DNA from: Mogibacterium sp.
Lineage (GTDB): Bacteria; Bacillota; Clostridia; Peptostreptococcales; Anaerovoracaceae
Assembly (NCBI GenBank): GCA_017510725.1
Contig: JAFWMD010000027.1
Location: forward strand, 57,831 to 121,830
DNA length: 64,000 bases
Direction of reading: 5' to 3'
Shown here: positions 23,689 to 31,379 of the stretch, one piece after another
Numbering within the stretch: the first letter of the stretch is position 1
How the letters are laid out: each line of letters starts with the position of its first letter
The notes under the pieces: model-generated
Database searches by the model: none
Seen by the model: the letters and a program-made list of their open reading frames with translations, nothing else
What the model was told of the DNA's origin: nothing
Program-made: the position numbers and the translations under genes

Positions 23689-25686
23689 ATGCTATACGAA
23701 GAAGGCTTCACGCAGAATAGAGAAATCTCATGGCTGAGATACAATGAGCGTGTGCTCGAAGAGGCGCTGGATGATTCAGTGCCTCTTTTTGAACGCCTTC
23801 GTTTTATCGCCATCTTCGTTTCCAATCTTGAGGAGTTTTTCAGGGTAAGGGTAGGCAGCCTGCTCGGAGAAGACGATGAGGGTGATGATATTATTGACGA
23901 AAAGTCCGGCATGACAGCTGCTGACCAGCTCAGACGCATACTCGATCTGGTGCCGGGCCTTCTGATGAAAAAAGACATGGCTTACGGACTGGTTGAAAGC
24001 AAGCTGGCTGAAGCCGGAGTCATAAGACTGGAACCGTGGCAGCTCAACGATGAAGAGAGAGGCAGATGCTTTGATTTCTTCAGGGACGATATTAAAGACA
24101 ATCTGATTATAAGGGTACTGGATGCTGATGAGCCAATGCCTTTGATAGATGAAGAGAAGCCGTATATAATCGCTGCTCTTGATTCTGAGCTGGAAGACAG
24201 GTTCGGGTTCATCGACATCCCCCGCTCACTGCCGCTCATTAAGACTCTTCCGGGAGAGGGCTTCAGATATGTTCTGACTGAAGACATCATCAGGATGTTC
24301 GCAGATACCCTGTTTGTTCCGTTTGTTCCGCTCGATCTTCATGTAATAGATATTGCGCGCAATGCTGAAGCATCAGGCGGGACAGATTCGGCGAACACGG
24401 CCGTAGAAATGCGCGATGCGCTTAAGCGAAGAAAGCACGGCCCCGCTGATAAGCTCATTTCTGACGGACGGCCGGGTAAGGCACTCAGAGCTTACTTCGC
24501 CAGGACGCTTGGCCTTGATGAACGGCAGATGTTCACAACAACGAGGATAGACTTCTCGTATGTAGATGAACTCGAAAGACGGCTGCCTCCTGAGATAAAA
24601 CCAAAGATCACATATGAGCCGCATGTCCCTGTGGACCAGACAAAAGGCATGCGTGGTAATATAATTGATATGGTAAAGAAGAAGGACCTGCTTTCTTCCT
24701 ACCCGCAGGATTCCATGGATCTTTTCCTGGGACTGCTTCGCGAGGCATCCTTTTCACCTGATGTGAGCGAAATACGAATTACTGTCTACCGGCTGGCGTC
24801 GAACCCTAAAATCGCAGACTACCTGATATATGCCGCAAGGACGGGCAAAAGAGTTAGAGTAGTACTGGAGCTGCGTGCAAGATTCGATGAGGAAAGGAAT
24901 CTTGCATGGGCTGAAAAGCTCTCTGCGGCCGGATGCAAAGTATACTATGGCACGGATAAGTACAAGGTCCATTCCAAGATGTGCCAGATAGTATTCGAAA
25001 GAACCGCTAAGGACGGAAGCACTGAAAAGAACTACATCACTCAGATTTCTACCGGCAATTACAACGAAAAAACAGCAAGGCTTTATACCGATCTTTCGAT
25101 TATCACGTATGACCGTGAGATTGGAAAGGCAGCGTCAAGGCTCTTCAGGGATATCTGCAAGGGCAGGGTTACAGAAAAGGGACGCAGTTACGCACCTCTG
25201 GCCGTTGCGCCTTTGAGCCTGCGCAGTGAGCTCCTCAGAATGATCCGGCGCGAGACAAAAAAGGGAAAGTCCGGAAAGATTTTCTTTAAGGTTAACTCAC
25301 TTACAGACGAAGAGATCATAGAGGCGCTGATGGAGGCATCGTGCGCCGGCTGTCAGGTGCGCATGATAGTACGGGGGATCTGCTGTTTGCTGCCGGGAAT
25401 AGAAAGCTGCACTGAAAACGTATGCATAGTGAACAAAGTCGGAAGGTTTCTGGAGCATTCCAGAGTATACATTTTTGGCGCAGGGATAGACGAAGTCATG
25501 TATATATCTTCTGCGGATCTAATGAAGCGGAATCTCGACAGAAGGGTGGAAGTGGCATGCCCTGTAAAAAGCGGCAAAATAAGAGACCGCATCAGGGATA
25601 TCATGTATGACGTATACTGCGACATGGAAAAGGGACGCGTCATGCTGCCTGACGGTACATATGCGGTCAAACCAGAGATGAAATAG
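23689..25686 (+). CDS. ppk: Polyphosphate kinase 1
   Basis: Reversibly builds polyphosphate from ATP. The 665 residues show the N-terminal domain (NREISWLRYNERVLEEA, SNLEEFFRVRVG), head domain, and two C-terminal PLD-like domains. Catalytic H428 lies in YKVHSKM and the second active-site histidine H590 in LEHSRVYIF. Also seen: STGNYNEKTARLYTDLS and SSADLMKRNLDRRVEV. The ATG directly follows the pnp stop, with no evident ribosome site, so translation is probably coupled to pnp. The pairing with pnp is uncommon and suggests phosphate-linked co-expression (inference). A bidirectional terminator follows. Confidence 0.94.
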   Translation: MLYEEGFTQNREISWLRYNERVLEEALDDSVPLFERLRFIAIFVSNLEEFFRVRVGSLLGEDDEGDDIIDEKSGMTAADQLRRILDLVPGLLMKKDMAYGLVESKLAEAGVIRLEPWQLNDEERGRCFDFFRDDIKDNLIIRVLDADEPMPLIDEEKPYIIAALDSELEDRFGFIDIPRSLPLIKTLPGEGFRYVLTEDIIRMFADTLFVPFVPLDLHVIDIARNAEASGGTDSANTAVEMRDALKRRKHGPADKLISDGRPGKALRAYFARTLGLDERQMFTTTRIDFSYVDELERRLPPEIKPKITYEPHVPVDQTKGMRGNIIDMVKKKDLLSSYPQDSMDLFLGLLREASFSPDVSEIRITVYRLASNPKIADYLIYAARTGKRVRVVLELRARFDEERNLAWAEKLSAAGCKVYYGTDKYKVHSKMCQIVFERTAKDGSTEKNYITQISTGNYNEKTARLYTDLSIITYDREIGKAASRLFRDICKGRVTEKGRSYAPLAVAPLSLRSELLRMIRRETKKGKSGKIFFKVNSLTDEEIIEALMEASCAGCQVRMIVRGICCLLPGIESCTENVCIVNKVGRFLEHSRVYIFGAGIDEVMYISSADLMKRNLDRRVEVACPVKSGKIRDRIRDIMYDVYCDMEKGRVMLPDGTYAVKPEMK

Positions 25687-25688
25687 AA

Positions 25689-25714
25689 AAGCCGGTCAGC
25701 GACCGGCTTATTTT
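25689..25714. terminator. Bidirectional terminator between ppk and the reverse gene
   Basis: AAGCCGGTC (25689-25697) pairs with GACCGGCTT (25701-25709) over a three-base loop. A T-rich tract follows on the forward strand (to 25714) and on the reverse strand (toward 25680), so it can serve both convergent genes. Confidence 0.8.
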
Positions 25715-26019
25715 CAATGAATGTTTCTTTTTCTCTTTTCGACTTCCGCATCATCCGGGAAGTGCAGGGTGTGTCCGTCTTCGTCGCGGTATTTTGCGTT
25801 GATATCATCGGATTCCGAAGTTTCTCCTTCATCGTCATCCATGACAGTGTAATTAGCACCTTTTTTCATCTGATCAAGTTTTTCATCGATCTTTTCAAAG
25901 ACATGCGGATACCGCTCGCGAACGGTGCGAGTATCGACTTCCTCGCTCTGTCCTCTTCTTGCCAGAGCATAGATAACTATTCCTATAACGACCAATAGTC
26001 CCAGAATGATAAGCGGCAT
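25714..26019 (-). CDS. Small single-pass membrane protein, unknown function
   Basis: A 101-residue reverse-strand protein. Residues 2-20 (PLIILGLLVVIGIVIYALA) form one membrane helix followed by RR, so the rest should lie in the cytoplasm. The soluble part is short, charged and probably partly disordered, with a RERYPHVFEKIDEKLDQMKKG helix and a very acidic middle. GGAG lies before the start, and a good promoter (TTGACC, 17 bp, TAGAAT) is at 26044-26072, so the gene looks real. I do not recognise a family. It is convergent with ppk and divergent from ileS. Confidence 0.7.
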   Translation of the reverse strand: MPLIILGLLVVIGIVIYALARRGQSEEVDTRTVRERYPHVFEKIDEKLDQMKKGANYTVMDDDEGETSESDDINAKYRDEDGHTLHFPDDAEVEKRKRNIH

Positions 26020-26043
26020 GTATAACTCCTTTTTGATGCAATT

Positions 26044-26072
26044 ATTCTATACTGCAATCAGGCGGGGGTCAA
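26044..26072 (-). promoter_or_regulatory. Promoter of the small membrane protein gene
   Basis: On the reverse strand, TTGACC (26072-26067), 17 bp, TAGAAT (26049-26044), about 24 bases before the start codon. Confidence 0.7.
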
Positions 26073-26136
26073 TGGCATCTTAAACCATATAATGCTCAAA
26101 AGTATGGAAAAACAGGCATTTATTTAGCTAAAAGAG

Positions 26137-26166
26137 TTTAAAACCAGAGCGGCATTATGGTAGAAT
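26137..26166 (+). promoter_or_regulatory. Promoter of ileS
   Basis: TAGAAT (26161-26166) preceded by TGG (extended -10), with a weak TTTAAA at 26137-26142. The leader would be only about 35 bases, too short for a T-box. Confidence 0.5.
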
Positions 26167-26205
26167 AGTCAAGTTATGAAATCATGAAACAGGAGACATA
26201 AAAAC

Positions 26206-29200
26206 ATGTTTGAAAACCTTTCGGATAAGCCTGTTGCTGTATATCAGGCAGAACAGGTAAAAAAATGGAACGAGCTCGATATGCTCAATCTTTGTGTCAA
26301 GGCCAGAGAGGGTGCTCCATCATTCATATTCTATGAAGGACCTCCGACAGCAAACGGCAAGCCGGGAATCCATCATATGATGGCAAGGACGCTCAAGGAC
26401 TCTGTCAACAGATACAAAACGATGAGAGGTTTCCAGGTAAAGCGCAAAGGCGGCTGGGACACTCACGGATTGCCTGTAGAAATCGAAGTAGAAAAGCAGC
26501 TCGGATTCAGCGGAAAGCAGAATATCGAAAAGTACGGTATCAAAGAGTTCAACGAGAAGTGCCGCGAATCAGTATTCAAGTACACACAGATGTGGACTGA
26601 CATGTCTGAGAAAATGGCTTACCTCGCTGACATGGAAGATCCGTATATCACATATAAGAACGACTATATCGAAACCGGCTGGTGGATCATCAAGAACGCT
26701 TTTGACAAGGGCCTTGTTTACGAAGGATACAAGATCCTTCCTTACTGCCCGCGCTGCGGAACAGGCCTTGCTTCACACGAGGTAGCTCAGGGTTACAAGG
26801 ACGTTAAGGTAAACACCCTTACATGCAAGTTCAGAAGAACCGGCGTCGATCATGACAACGAGTACTTCCTCGCATGGACAACAACACCTTGGACACTCGC
26901 GTCCAACATCGCGCTGACAGTCGGCCCTGACGTAGATTACGTAAAGTGTCTCATGAAGTCAGGAGAGAACGAAGGCAACCTCCTTTGGGTCGCTGAGGCT
27001 CTCGCAGACAAGACATTCGGCAAGGACGAGTATGAGGTAGTCGAGAAGGTAAAGGGCTCCGACATGGAGTACTGGACTTACGAACAGCTCGAACCGTTCG
27101 TCGTTCCTGAAAAAGGCAAGAATGCATTCATCGTTACATGCATGGACTACGTATCGACAGAAGACGGTACCGGAATCGTTCATACAGCACCTGCATTCGG
27201 TGAAGACGACTACAACTGCGGACGTAAGTATAACCTCGCAGTAATGCAGCCGGTAGACGAGAGAGGATGCTACACTGAGACACCTTGGGCAGGCAGATTC
27301 GTCATGGAAGACGGCCTTGATGTAGATATTATCAAGTATCTTGCTCAGGACGACAAGATCTACGCCAAGCAGAAGCTCGAGCACGCATACCCGCACTGCT
27401 GGAGATGCGGAACACCGCTCGTATACTATGCAAACAAGTCGTGGTACATCGAGATGACAAAGCTCAGAGATGAGCTCGTTGCCAACAACAACACAGTCAA
27501 CTGGTTCCCGCCATATGTAGGCGAGAAGAGATTCGGAAACTGGCTCGAGGACGTTAAGGACTGGGCTATCTCGAGATCGAGATACTGGGGAACACCTATC
27601 CCGATCTGGAAGTGTGAGTGCGGTCATCTGCACTGCGTAGGCTCAAGAGAGCAGCTCATCGCAGATGCTGAACAGACCATCGACATGAGCATTGAGCTCC
27701 ACAGACCGTACGTTGATGACGTAACCATCAAGTGTCCTGAATGCGGAAAGAGCATGCACAGGATCCCTGAAGTCATGGACTGCTGGTTCGACTCCGGAGC
27801 AATGCCGTTCGCACAGTGGCACTATCCGTTTGAGAACAAAGAAAGATTTGATGAGGAACTGTTCCCTGCAGACTTCATCTGCGAGGGTATCGACCAGACC
27901 AGAGGATGGTTCTACTCACTCATGGCCATATCGACCATCGTAAAGGGTTGCGCTCCATACAAAAACGTACTCGTAAACGACCTCATCCTCGACAAGAACG
28001 GCAAAAAGATGTCGAAACACGTCGGCAACACAGTCAATCCGTTCGAGATGATGGACAAATACGGCACAGACGCAGTCAGATGGTATCTGCTTTACGGATC
28101 GCCTGCATGGACTCCGACCAAGTTTGACGAGGACGGTATAAGAGAAGTCATCAGCAAGGTGTTCAGCACTCTCAGAAACACATACAACTTCTTCTGCCTC
28201 TATGCGAACATCGACAAGGTAGAGAAGAAGCACCTAGACGTGCCGTATGATGAAAGACCTGAGCTCGACAGATGGATCATCTCGAAGTACAACAGACTCA
28301 TCAAGACAACCATAGAAGCTATGGATGAGTACGATCACATGAGAACTGTCAGGGCTATCGGCGAATTTATCGATGGCGACCTCTCCAACTGGTACATCAG
28401 AAGAGCCAGAAGAAGATTCTTCGCAGAAGGCGAAGGCGACGGAATGTCAGTTGATAAGAGAGCTGCATACGCAACTACTTACGAAGTGCTGACAGGCCTT
28501 GCCAAGATGATGGCTCCGATCGCTCCGTTCATCTCTGATGAGATCTACACAAAGCTGACAGGTGAAAGTACAGTCCACGTTGCTTACTATCCTGAAGCAG
28601 ATGACAGCCTTATCGACGACAGGACGGAGGAGAGAATGGACCTCGTAAAGGTTCTTGTAAACCTCGGACGCAGCACGAGAGAGCAGGAGAAGCTCAAGGT
28701 TCGTCAGCCGCTCAGCAAAGTTATTGTTGACGGAAGCTACAGAGACGTTATCAGCGACCTCACAGACCTCATCAAGGAAGAACTCAACGTTCACGATGTG
28801 CAGTTCGAGGACGAACTCGACAAGTACATGGACTTCAGCATAAAGCCGAACTTCAGAGCCGCTGGCCCTGTTCTCGGAAAGAATGTCAAGGAGTTCGGAG
28901 GCAAGCTCGCACAGTCCAATGCAAAGGAAATGATCGCAGCTCTCAACGAGGGACCTGTGACAATGAACCTCGGCGGACAGGATTACGAGATTACAAAGGA
29001 CCTCGTCGACGTAAGGATCTCCTCAAAGGAAGGATTCGTCGTAGGCATGGACAACAACGTATTCACCATCCTCGACACAACACTCACACCGGAACTCATC
29101 GAACAGGGTTACGTGCGTGAGGTCATCTCCAAGATACAGCAGCTCCGTAAGCTGGCTGACTTCCAGATGATGGACGAGATCAAAATCTACATGACTGCAG

Positions 29201-29346
29201 ATGATGAGATCAAGGCAGCAGTTGATGCCGCCAAGGATTTCATCATGGATGAGACTATCGCGGTTGCTATCGAAGAAAAGGAAGATCTCCAGATATTTGA
29301 TATCAACGGACACAAGACAGGCCTCGCAGTAGAGAGAATCAAATAG
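26206..29346 (+). CDS. ileS: Isoleucyl-tRNA synthetase, eukaryote-like type 2 with swapped HIGH motif
   Basis: Charges tRNA-Ile. At 1046 residues, with FYEGPPTANGKP and GWDTHGLPVEIEVEKQLG, it belongs to the type 2 (eukaryote-like) branch. The class I HIGH signature, normally HxGH, reads G54-I55-H56-H57, so the first and third residues are exchanged. The KMSKS loop is KKMSKH (near 600). The CP1 editing domain (TTPWTLASNIAL near 225) and zinc cysteines (CPRCGTG, CWRCGTP, CECGH) are present. AGGAG precedes the ATG. Type 2 enzymes are known to resist mupirocin, and the swapped motif has been tied to extreme resistance. There is no T-box leader. A strong terminator follows. Confidence 0.96.
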   Translation: MFENLSDKPVAVYQAEQVKKWNELDMLNLCVKAREGAPSFIFYEGPPTANGKPGIHHMMARTLKDSVNRYKTMRGFQVKRKGGWDTHGLPVEIEVEKQLGFSGKQNIEKYGIKEFNEKCRESVFKYTQMWTDMSEKMAYLADMEDPYITYKNDYIETGWWIIKNAFDKGLVYEGYKILPYCPRCGTGLASHEVAQGYKDVKVNTLTCKFRRTGVDHDNEYFLAWTTTPWTLASNIALTVGPDVDYVKCLMKSGENEGNLLWVAEALADKTFGKDEYEVVEKVKGSDMEYWTYEQLEPFVVPEKGKNAFIVTCMDYVSTEDGTGIVHTAPAFGEDDYNCGRKYNLAVMQPVDERGCYTETPWAGRFVMEDGLDVDIIKYLAQDDKIYAKQKLEHAYPHCWRCGTPLVYYANKSWYIEMTKLRDELVANNNTVNWFPPYVGEKRFGNWLEDVKDWAISRSRYWGTPIPIWKCECGHLHCVGSREQLIADAEQTIDMSIELHRPYVDDVTIKCPECGKSMHRIPEVMDCWFDSGAMPFAQWHYPFENKERFDEELFPADFICEGIDQTRGWFYSLMAISTIVKGCAPYKNVLVNDLILDKNGKKMSKHVGNTVNPFEMMDKYGTDAVRWYLLYGSPAWTPTKFDEDGIREVISKVFSTLRNTYNFFCLYANIDKVEKKHLDVPYDERPELDRWIISKYNRLIKTTIEAMDEYDHMRTVRAIGEFIDGDLSNWYIRRARRRFFAEGEGDGMSVDKRAAYATTYEVLTGLAKMMAPIAPFISDEIYTKLTGESTVHVAYYPEADDSLIDDRTEERMDLVKVLVNLGRSTREQEKLKVRQPLSKVIVDGSYRDVISDLTDLIKEELNVHDVQFEDELDKYMDFSIKPNFRAAGPVLGKNVKEFGGKLAQSNAKEMIAALNEGPVTMNLGGQDYEITKDLVDVRISSKEGFVVGMDNNVFTILDTTLTPELIEQGYVREVISKIQQLRKLADFQMMDEIKIYMTADDEIKAAVDAAKDFIMDETIAVAIEEKEDLQIFDINGHKTGLAVERIK

Positions 29347-29357
29347 CAAACAGCATC

Positions 29358-29399
29358 GTTGCCTGCGGAGAATCGATAAGCCGCAGGCAACAACTTTTT
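29358..29399 (+). terminator. Terminator of ileS
   Basis: GTTGCCTGCGG (29358-29368) pairs perfectly with CCGCAGGCAAC (29381-29391) over a 12-base loop, followed by AAC and TTTTT (29395-29399). The T-run ends only seven bases before the rlmN start codon. Confidence 0.85.
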
Positions 29400-29406
29400 G
29401 AAAAGC

Positions 29407-30447
29407 ATGGAAACAGAAGCACGCAAAGAAAACATCCTTAATTATCTGCCTGAAGAACTGGAAACTGTCATTACTGAACTCGGAGAAAAGAAGTTCAGAG
29501 CGACACAGCTTTTTGGCTGGCTTGCGAAGGGCGTATCAGACTTTGACGACATGAAAAACGTGCCTGCCGCACTGAGGACAAGGCTTGCTGAAAGCTATTA
29601 TATTGGCCTGCCTGAAGTGGTCAGAAAGCAGCAGTCGAAGGATGGTACGGTGAAGTGCCTGTTCAGATTTTATGACGGTGCTGAGGTGGAGTCGGTGTTC
29701 ATGAAATATGAGTACGGCAATTCCATCTGCATTTCATCGCAGGTAGGCTGCCGCATGGGATGTACCTTTTGCGCTTCAACCATGGATGGGCTTGAGCGCA
29801 GCCTCACTGGCGGCGAGATGCTCGGACAGGTACTTGCAATGAGAAATCTGACCGGTGAGGAAATCGGTCATGTAGTCGTGATGGGCATGGGTGAGCCTTT
29901 CGATAACTACGAAGCGCTTTCGGGATTCATCAGACTTATTCATGAAAAGAAGGGATACGATCTTGGTCTCCGCAACATTACGGTATCAACCTGCGGACTG
30001 ATACCAATGATCAGGAGATTCGCTATTGACTTCCCTCAGGTGAACCTGGCAGTATCGCTGCATGCTCCGAATCAGGAACTGAGAGAACGCACAATGCCGG
30101 TCGCAAGGAAATATAATTACGATGACCTCATGAAAGCATGCAGGGAATATACAGAGCTTACCGGAAGACGCATCACATTCGAGTATGCCGTGATAGATGG
30201 TGTGAATGACAGCGCTGCCTGCGCCAGAGAGCTCGCATCAGGATTGAAAGGATGGCTTACGCATGTTAATCTCATACCTCTGAACGAGGTGAAGGGCCGG
30301 GAGTACAAAACCGCAAACGGCAGGAGTGTAGCCGCCTTTAAACAGATACTTGAAAGCAGCGGAGTGGCGGTCACCGTAAGAAGAACTCTCGGAAGTGACA
30401 TAGATGCTGCATGCGGCCAGCTCAGAAGAAAAAAACAGTGTGACTAG
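29407..30447 (+). CDS. rlmN: Dual-specificity 23S rRNA/tRNA (adenine C2) methyltransferase
   Basis: Radical-SAM enzyme that methylates A2503 of 23S rRNA and A37 of some tRNAs. The 346 residues hold the cluster motif GCRMGCTFC (CxxxCxxC, near residues 114-121), GMGEPFDNY, and a late DIDAACGQL cysteine that forms the methyl-carrying intermediate. ATG 29407 is chosen; the frame also opens with TTG 29398 inside the terminator T-run. No good ribosome site is visible. No separate promoter is evident, so rlmN may depend on read-through of the ileS terminator. rlmN is often upstream of the PASTA kinase genes in Firmicutes; here a transposon remnant follows. Confidence 0.94.
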   Translation: METEARKENILNYLPEELETVITELGEKKFRATQLFGWLAKGVSDFDDMKNVPAALRTRLAESYYIGLPEVVRKQQSKDGTVKCLFRFYDGAEVESVFMKYEYGNSICISSQVGCRMGCTFCASTMDGLERSLTGGEMLGQVLAMRNLTGEEIGHVVVMGMGEPFDNYEALSGFIRLIHEKKGYDLGLRNITVSTCGLIPMIRRFAIDFPQVNLAVSLHAPNQELRERTMPVARKYNYDDLMKACREYTELTGRRITFEYAVIDGVNDSAACARELASGLKGWLTHVNLIPLNEVKGREYKTANGRSVAAFKQILESSGVAVTVRRTLGSDIDAACGQLRRKKQCD

Positions 30448-30496
30448 AGGACGGTTATTAATGCTGCATTGACTAGTAACGAAAATGAGACAAAAT

Positions 30497-30505
30497 TGCT
30501 ATATT
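30497..30505 (+). promoter_or_regulatory. Extended -10 of a short transcription unit
   Basis: TGC followed by TATATT, in the same style as other promoters here. A TTGACT lies at 30469-30474, but 25 bp away, too far for a normal pair. Transcription would begin near 30512. Confidence 0.35.
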
Positions 30506-30539
30506 GTATATTTGTAAAAAGCTTAAGATAAGGTGATAC

Positions 30540-30617
30540 ATGCAGCAACGAAAAGCAAGGGTTCATGCTACGTATATGTATTTGCACAAAACGGCATTTA
30601 CAATAAAATCAAGGTAA
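30540..30617 (+). CDS. Possible 25-codon basic micro-ORF
   Basis: ATG 30540 follows AAGGTG four bases upstream and reads 25 codons to TAA 30615-30617, beginning MQQRKARVHATYMY. It is basic and lies between an extended -10 and a terminator. It could be a leader peptide, a small protein, or chance inside a small RNA. No family is recognised. Confidence 0.25.
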   Translation: MQQRKARVHATYMYLHKTAFTIKSR

Positions 30618-30652
30618 CCATCAAATAACTGCACCTATGGAATGCGGCTTCT

Positions 30653-30681
30653 GAGGCTCCTTATCAGGAGCCTCATTTCTT
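30653..30681 (+). terminator. Intrinsic terminator of the short unit
   Basis: GAGGCTCC (30653-30660) pairs perfectly with GGAGCCTC (30667-30674) over TTATCA, followed by ATTTCTTT. No coding gene ends just before it, which suggests the message starting near 30512 is a small RNA or micro-ORF transcript. Confidence 0.7.
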
Positions 30682-30818
30682 TGGCGTAATAAAAGAATAT
30701 CTGAATAGCAGCTACCATATTGATGGGCCTCTCCTTGTGACTGAGATGAATCGCTCAAACTTATATAAAGTGAGGAGGAAGTCCAAACAGACTAAACAAG
30801 GGCAAAGACTAAAAGGGA

Positions 30819-31103
30819 ATGGTGAAGAACCACAGACTGGCAAAGTCTATATCTGATGCTTCGTGGAGTGAGTTCAGCCGCAAACTCGAATACAAGATGG
30901 CAGATCATGGAGGAATACTTGTCAAGGTCCCGGTAACATATCCGTCGAGCCAGAGATGCAGCTGCTGCGGGAGACAGGAGCACATGGTAAAAGACCTCTC
31001 AGTAAGGAGATGGAGATGCCCGGCGTGCGGGACAGAACATGACCGTGATGTGAATGCCGCAATCAACATACTGAGTAAAGGCCTTGAGATGCTTGCATCT
31101 TAG
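30819..31103 (+). pseudogene. tnpB: TnpB (OrfB) C-terminal fragment
   Basis: Full TnpB is an RNA-guided nuclease of ~370-400 residues. Only 94 remain. Present: MVKNHRLAKSISDASW, the zinc ribbon C47/C50 and C67/C70, and the last RuvC motif DRDVNAAINIL. The first two RuvC motifs and the DNA-recognition half are gone. In frame, KG precedes the ATG, as in intact relatives (KGMVKN), then comes TAA at 30810-30812, so the fragment is the end of a longer gene. A one-base change around 30815-30819 would join it to the open frame upstream, whose sequence does not look like TnpB. It cannot be a working nuclease. No good ribosome site. Confidence 0.85.
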
Positions 31104-31255
31104 AATAGATACGCTAAAAGAAATACCGTGGGTCGCACGGGAATCTACGCCTGTGGAGAGAATGTAAGACGTTGTCTCTTAGGAGAGAACGCAGTTCTCG
31201 CTGAAGCAGGAATCCCCCACCTTAAGTCGTTAGACTAGGTGGCAGGAGAGTTCAA
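31104..31255 (+). ncRNA. Omega-RNA (reRNA) scaffold and IS605-type right end
   Basis: Downstream of tnpB lies the layout of a TnpB guide RNA: CGCCTGTGGAGA, then a hairpin GAGAAC/GTTCTC (31185-31190 with 31194-31199), CTGAAGCAGGAATC, and the end hairpin CCACCT (31217-31222) with AGGTGG (31237-31242), which has AGTC/GACT nested inside. It closes with GGAGAG and TTCAA at 31251-31255. In this family the guide is the sequence directly after, here starting at 31256. The scaffold looks complete although tnpB is not. RNA ends and expression are not shown by sequence alone; the true 5' end may lie inside tnpB. Confidence 0.65.
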
Positions 31256-31298
31256 ATTGTGTACATCAGGAAAATCAGGAGCCGACGAGGTTATTTTA

Positions 31299-31307
31299 TG
31301 ATATAAT
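31299..31307 (+). promoter_or_regulatory. Promoter of plsX operon
   Basis: TATAAT (31302-31307) with TG at 31299-31300 (extended -10), about 75 bases before plsX and 44 bases after the end of the mobile element. No clear -35. It would drive plsX-rnc-smc-ftsY-der-plsY-gpsA-miaB. Confidence 0.55.
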
Positions 31308-31379
31308 ACATTGATTATTTATGATTTGATAGATAACTATGTGCATTTGCACTGAAAATAGGGCTTTCGGAGGTTACTT

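Larger units (their letters stand above)
30448..30818 (+). other. Largest gene-poor stretch, apart from the short unit inside it
   Basis: About 370 bases between rlmN and the tnpB fragment. It contains an extended -10, a tiny reading frame and a terminator (listed separately). From 30683 to 30818 I recognise nothing. One frame stays open from 30629 through about 30850 and reads PHFFGVIKEYLNSSYHIDG and onward, but it lacks an early start and matches no family I know. It may be decayed element or gene sequence. Confidence 0.5.
30810..31255 (+). mobile_element. IS200/IS605-family remnant (3' part and right end)
   Basis: Holds the last ~96 codons of a tnpB, then a structured tail that ends in a right-end hairpin and TTCAA. 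No tnpA transposase and no clear left end are seen. The element sits between rlmN and plsX. Its right boundary is set at 31255 from the TTCAA; the left boundary is uncertain because tnpB is truncated. Confidence 0.75.

Noticed and set aside
26167-26205. T-box riboswitch before ileS
   Set aside because: The leader is about 35 bases and has no specifier loop or T-box sequence. The same holds before pheS.
30629-30850. Open frame through the gene-poor stretch reading PHFFGVIKEYLNSSYHIDG
   Set aside because: No early start codon or ribosome site, crosses a strong terminator, and matches no family I know; it is noted but not called as a gene.
30819-31103. Active TnpB nuclease or domesticated TldR-type regulator
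   Set aside because: The fragment keeps only the zinc ribbon and the last RuvC motif. TldR proteins keep the N-terminal DNA/RNA-binding part and lose nuclease residues, the opposite pattern.
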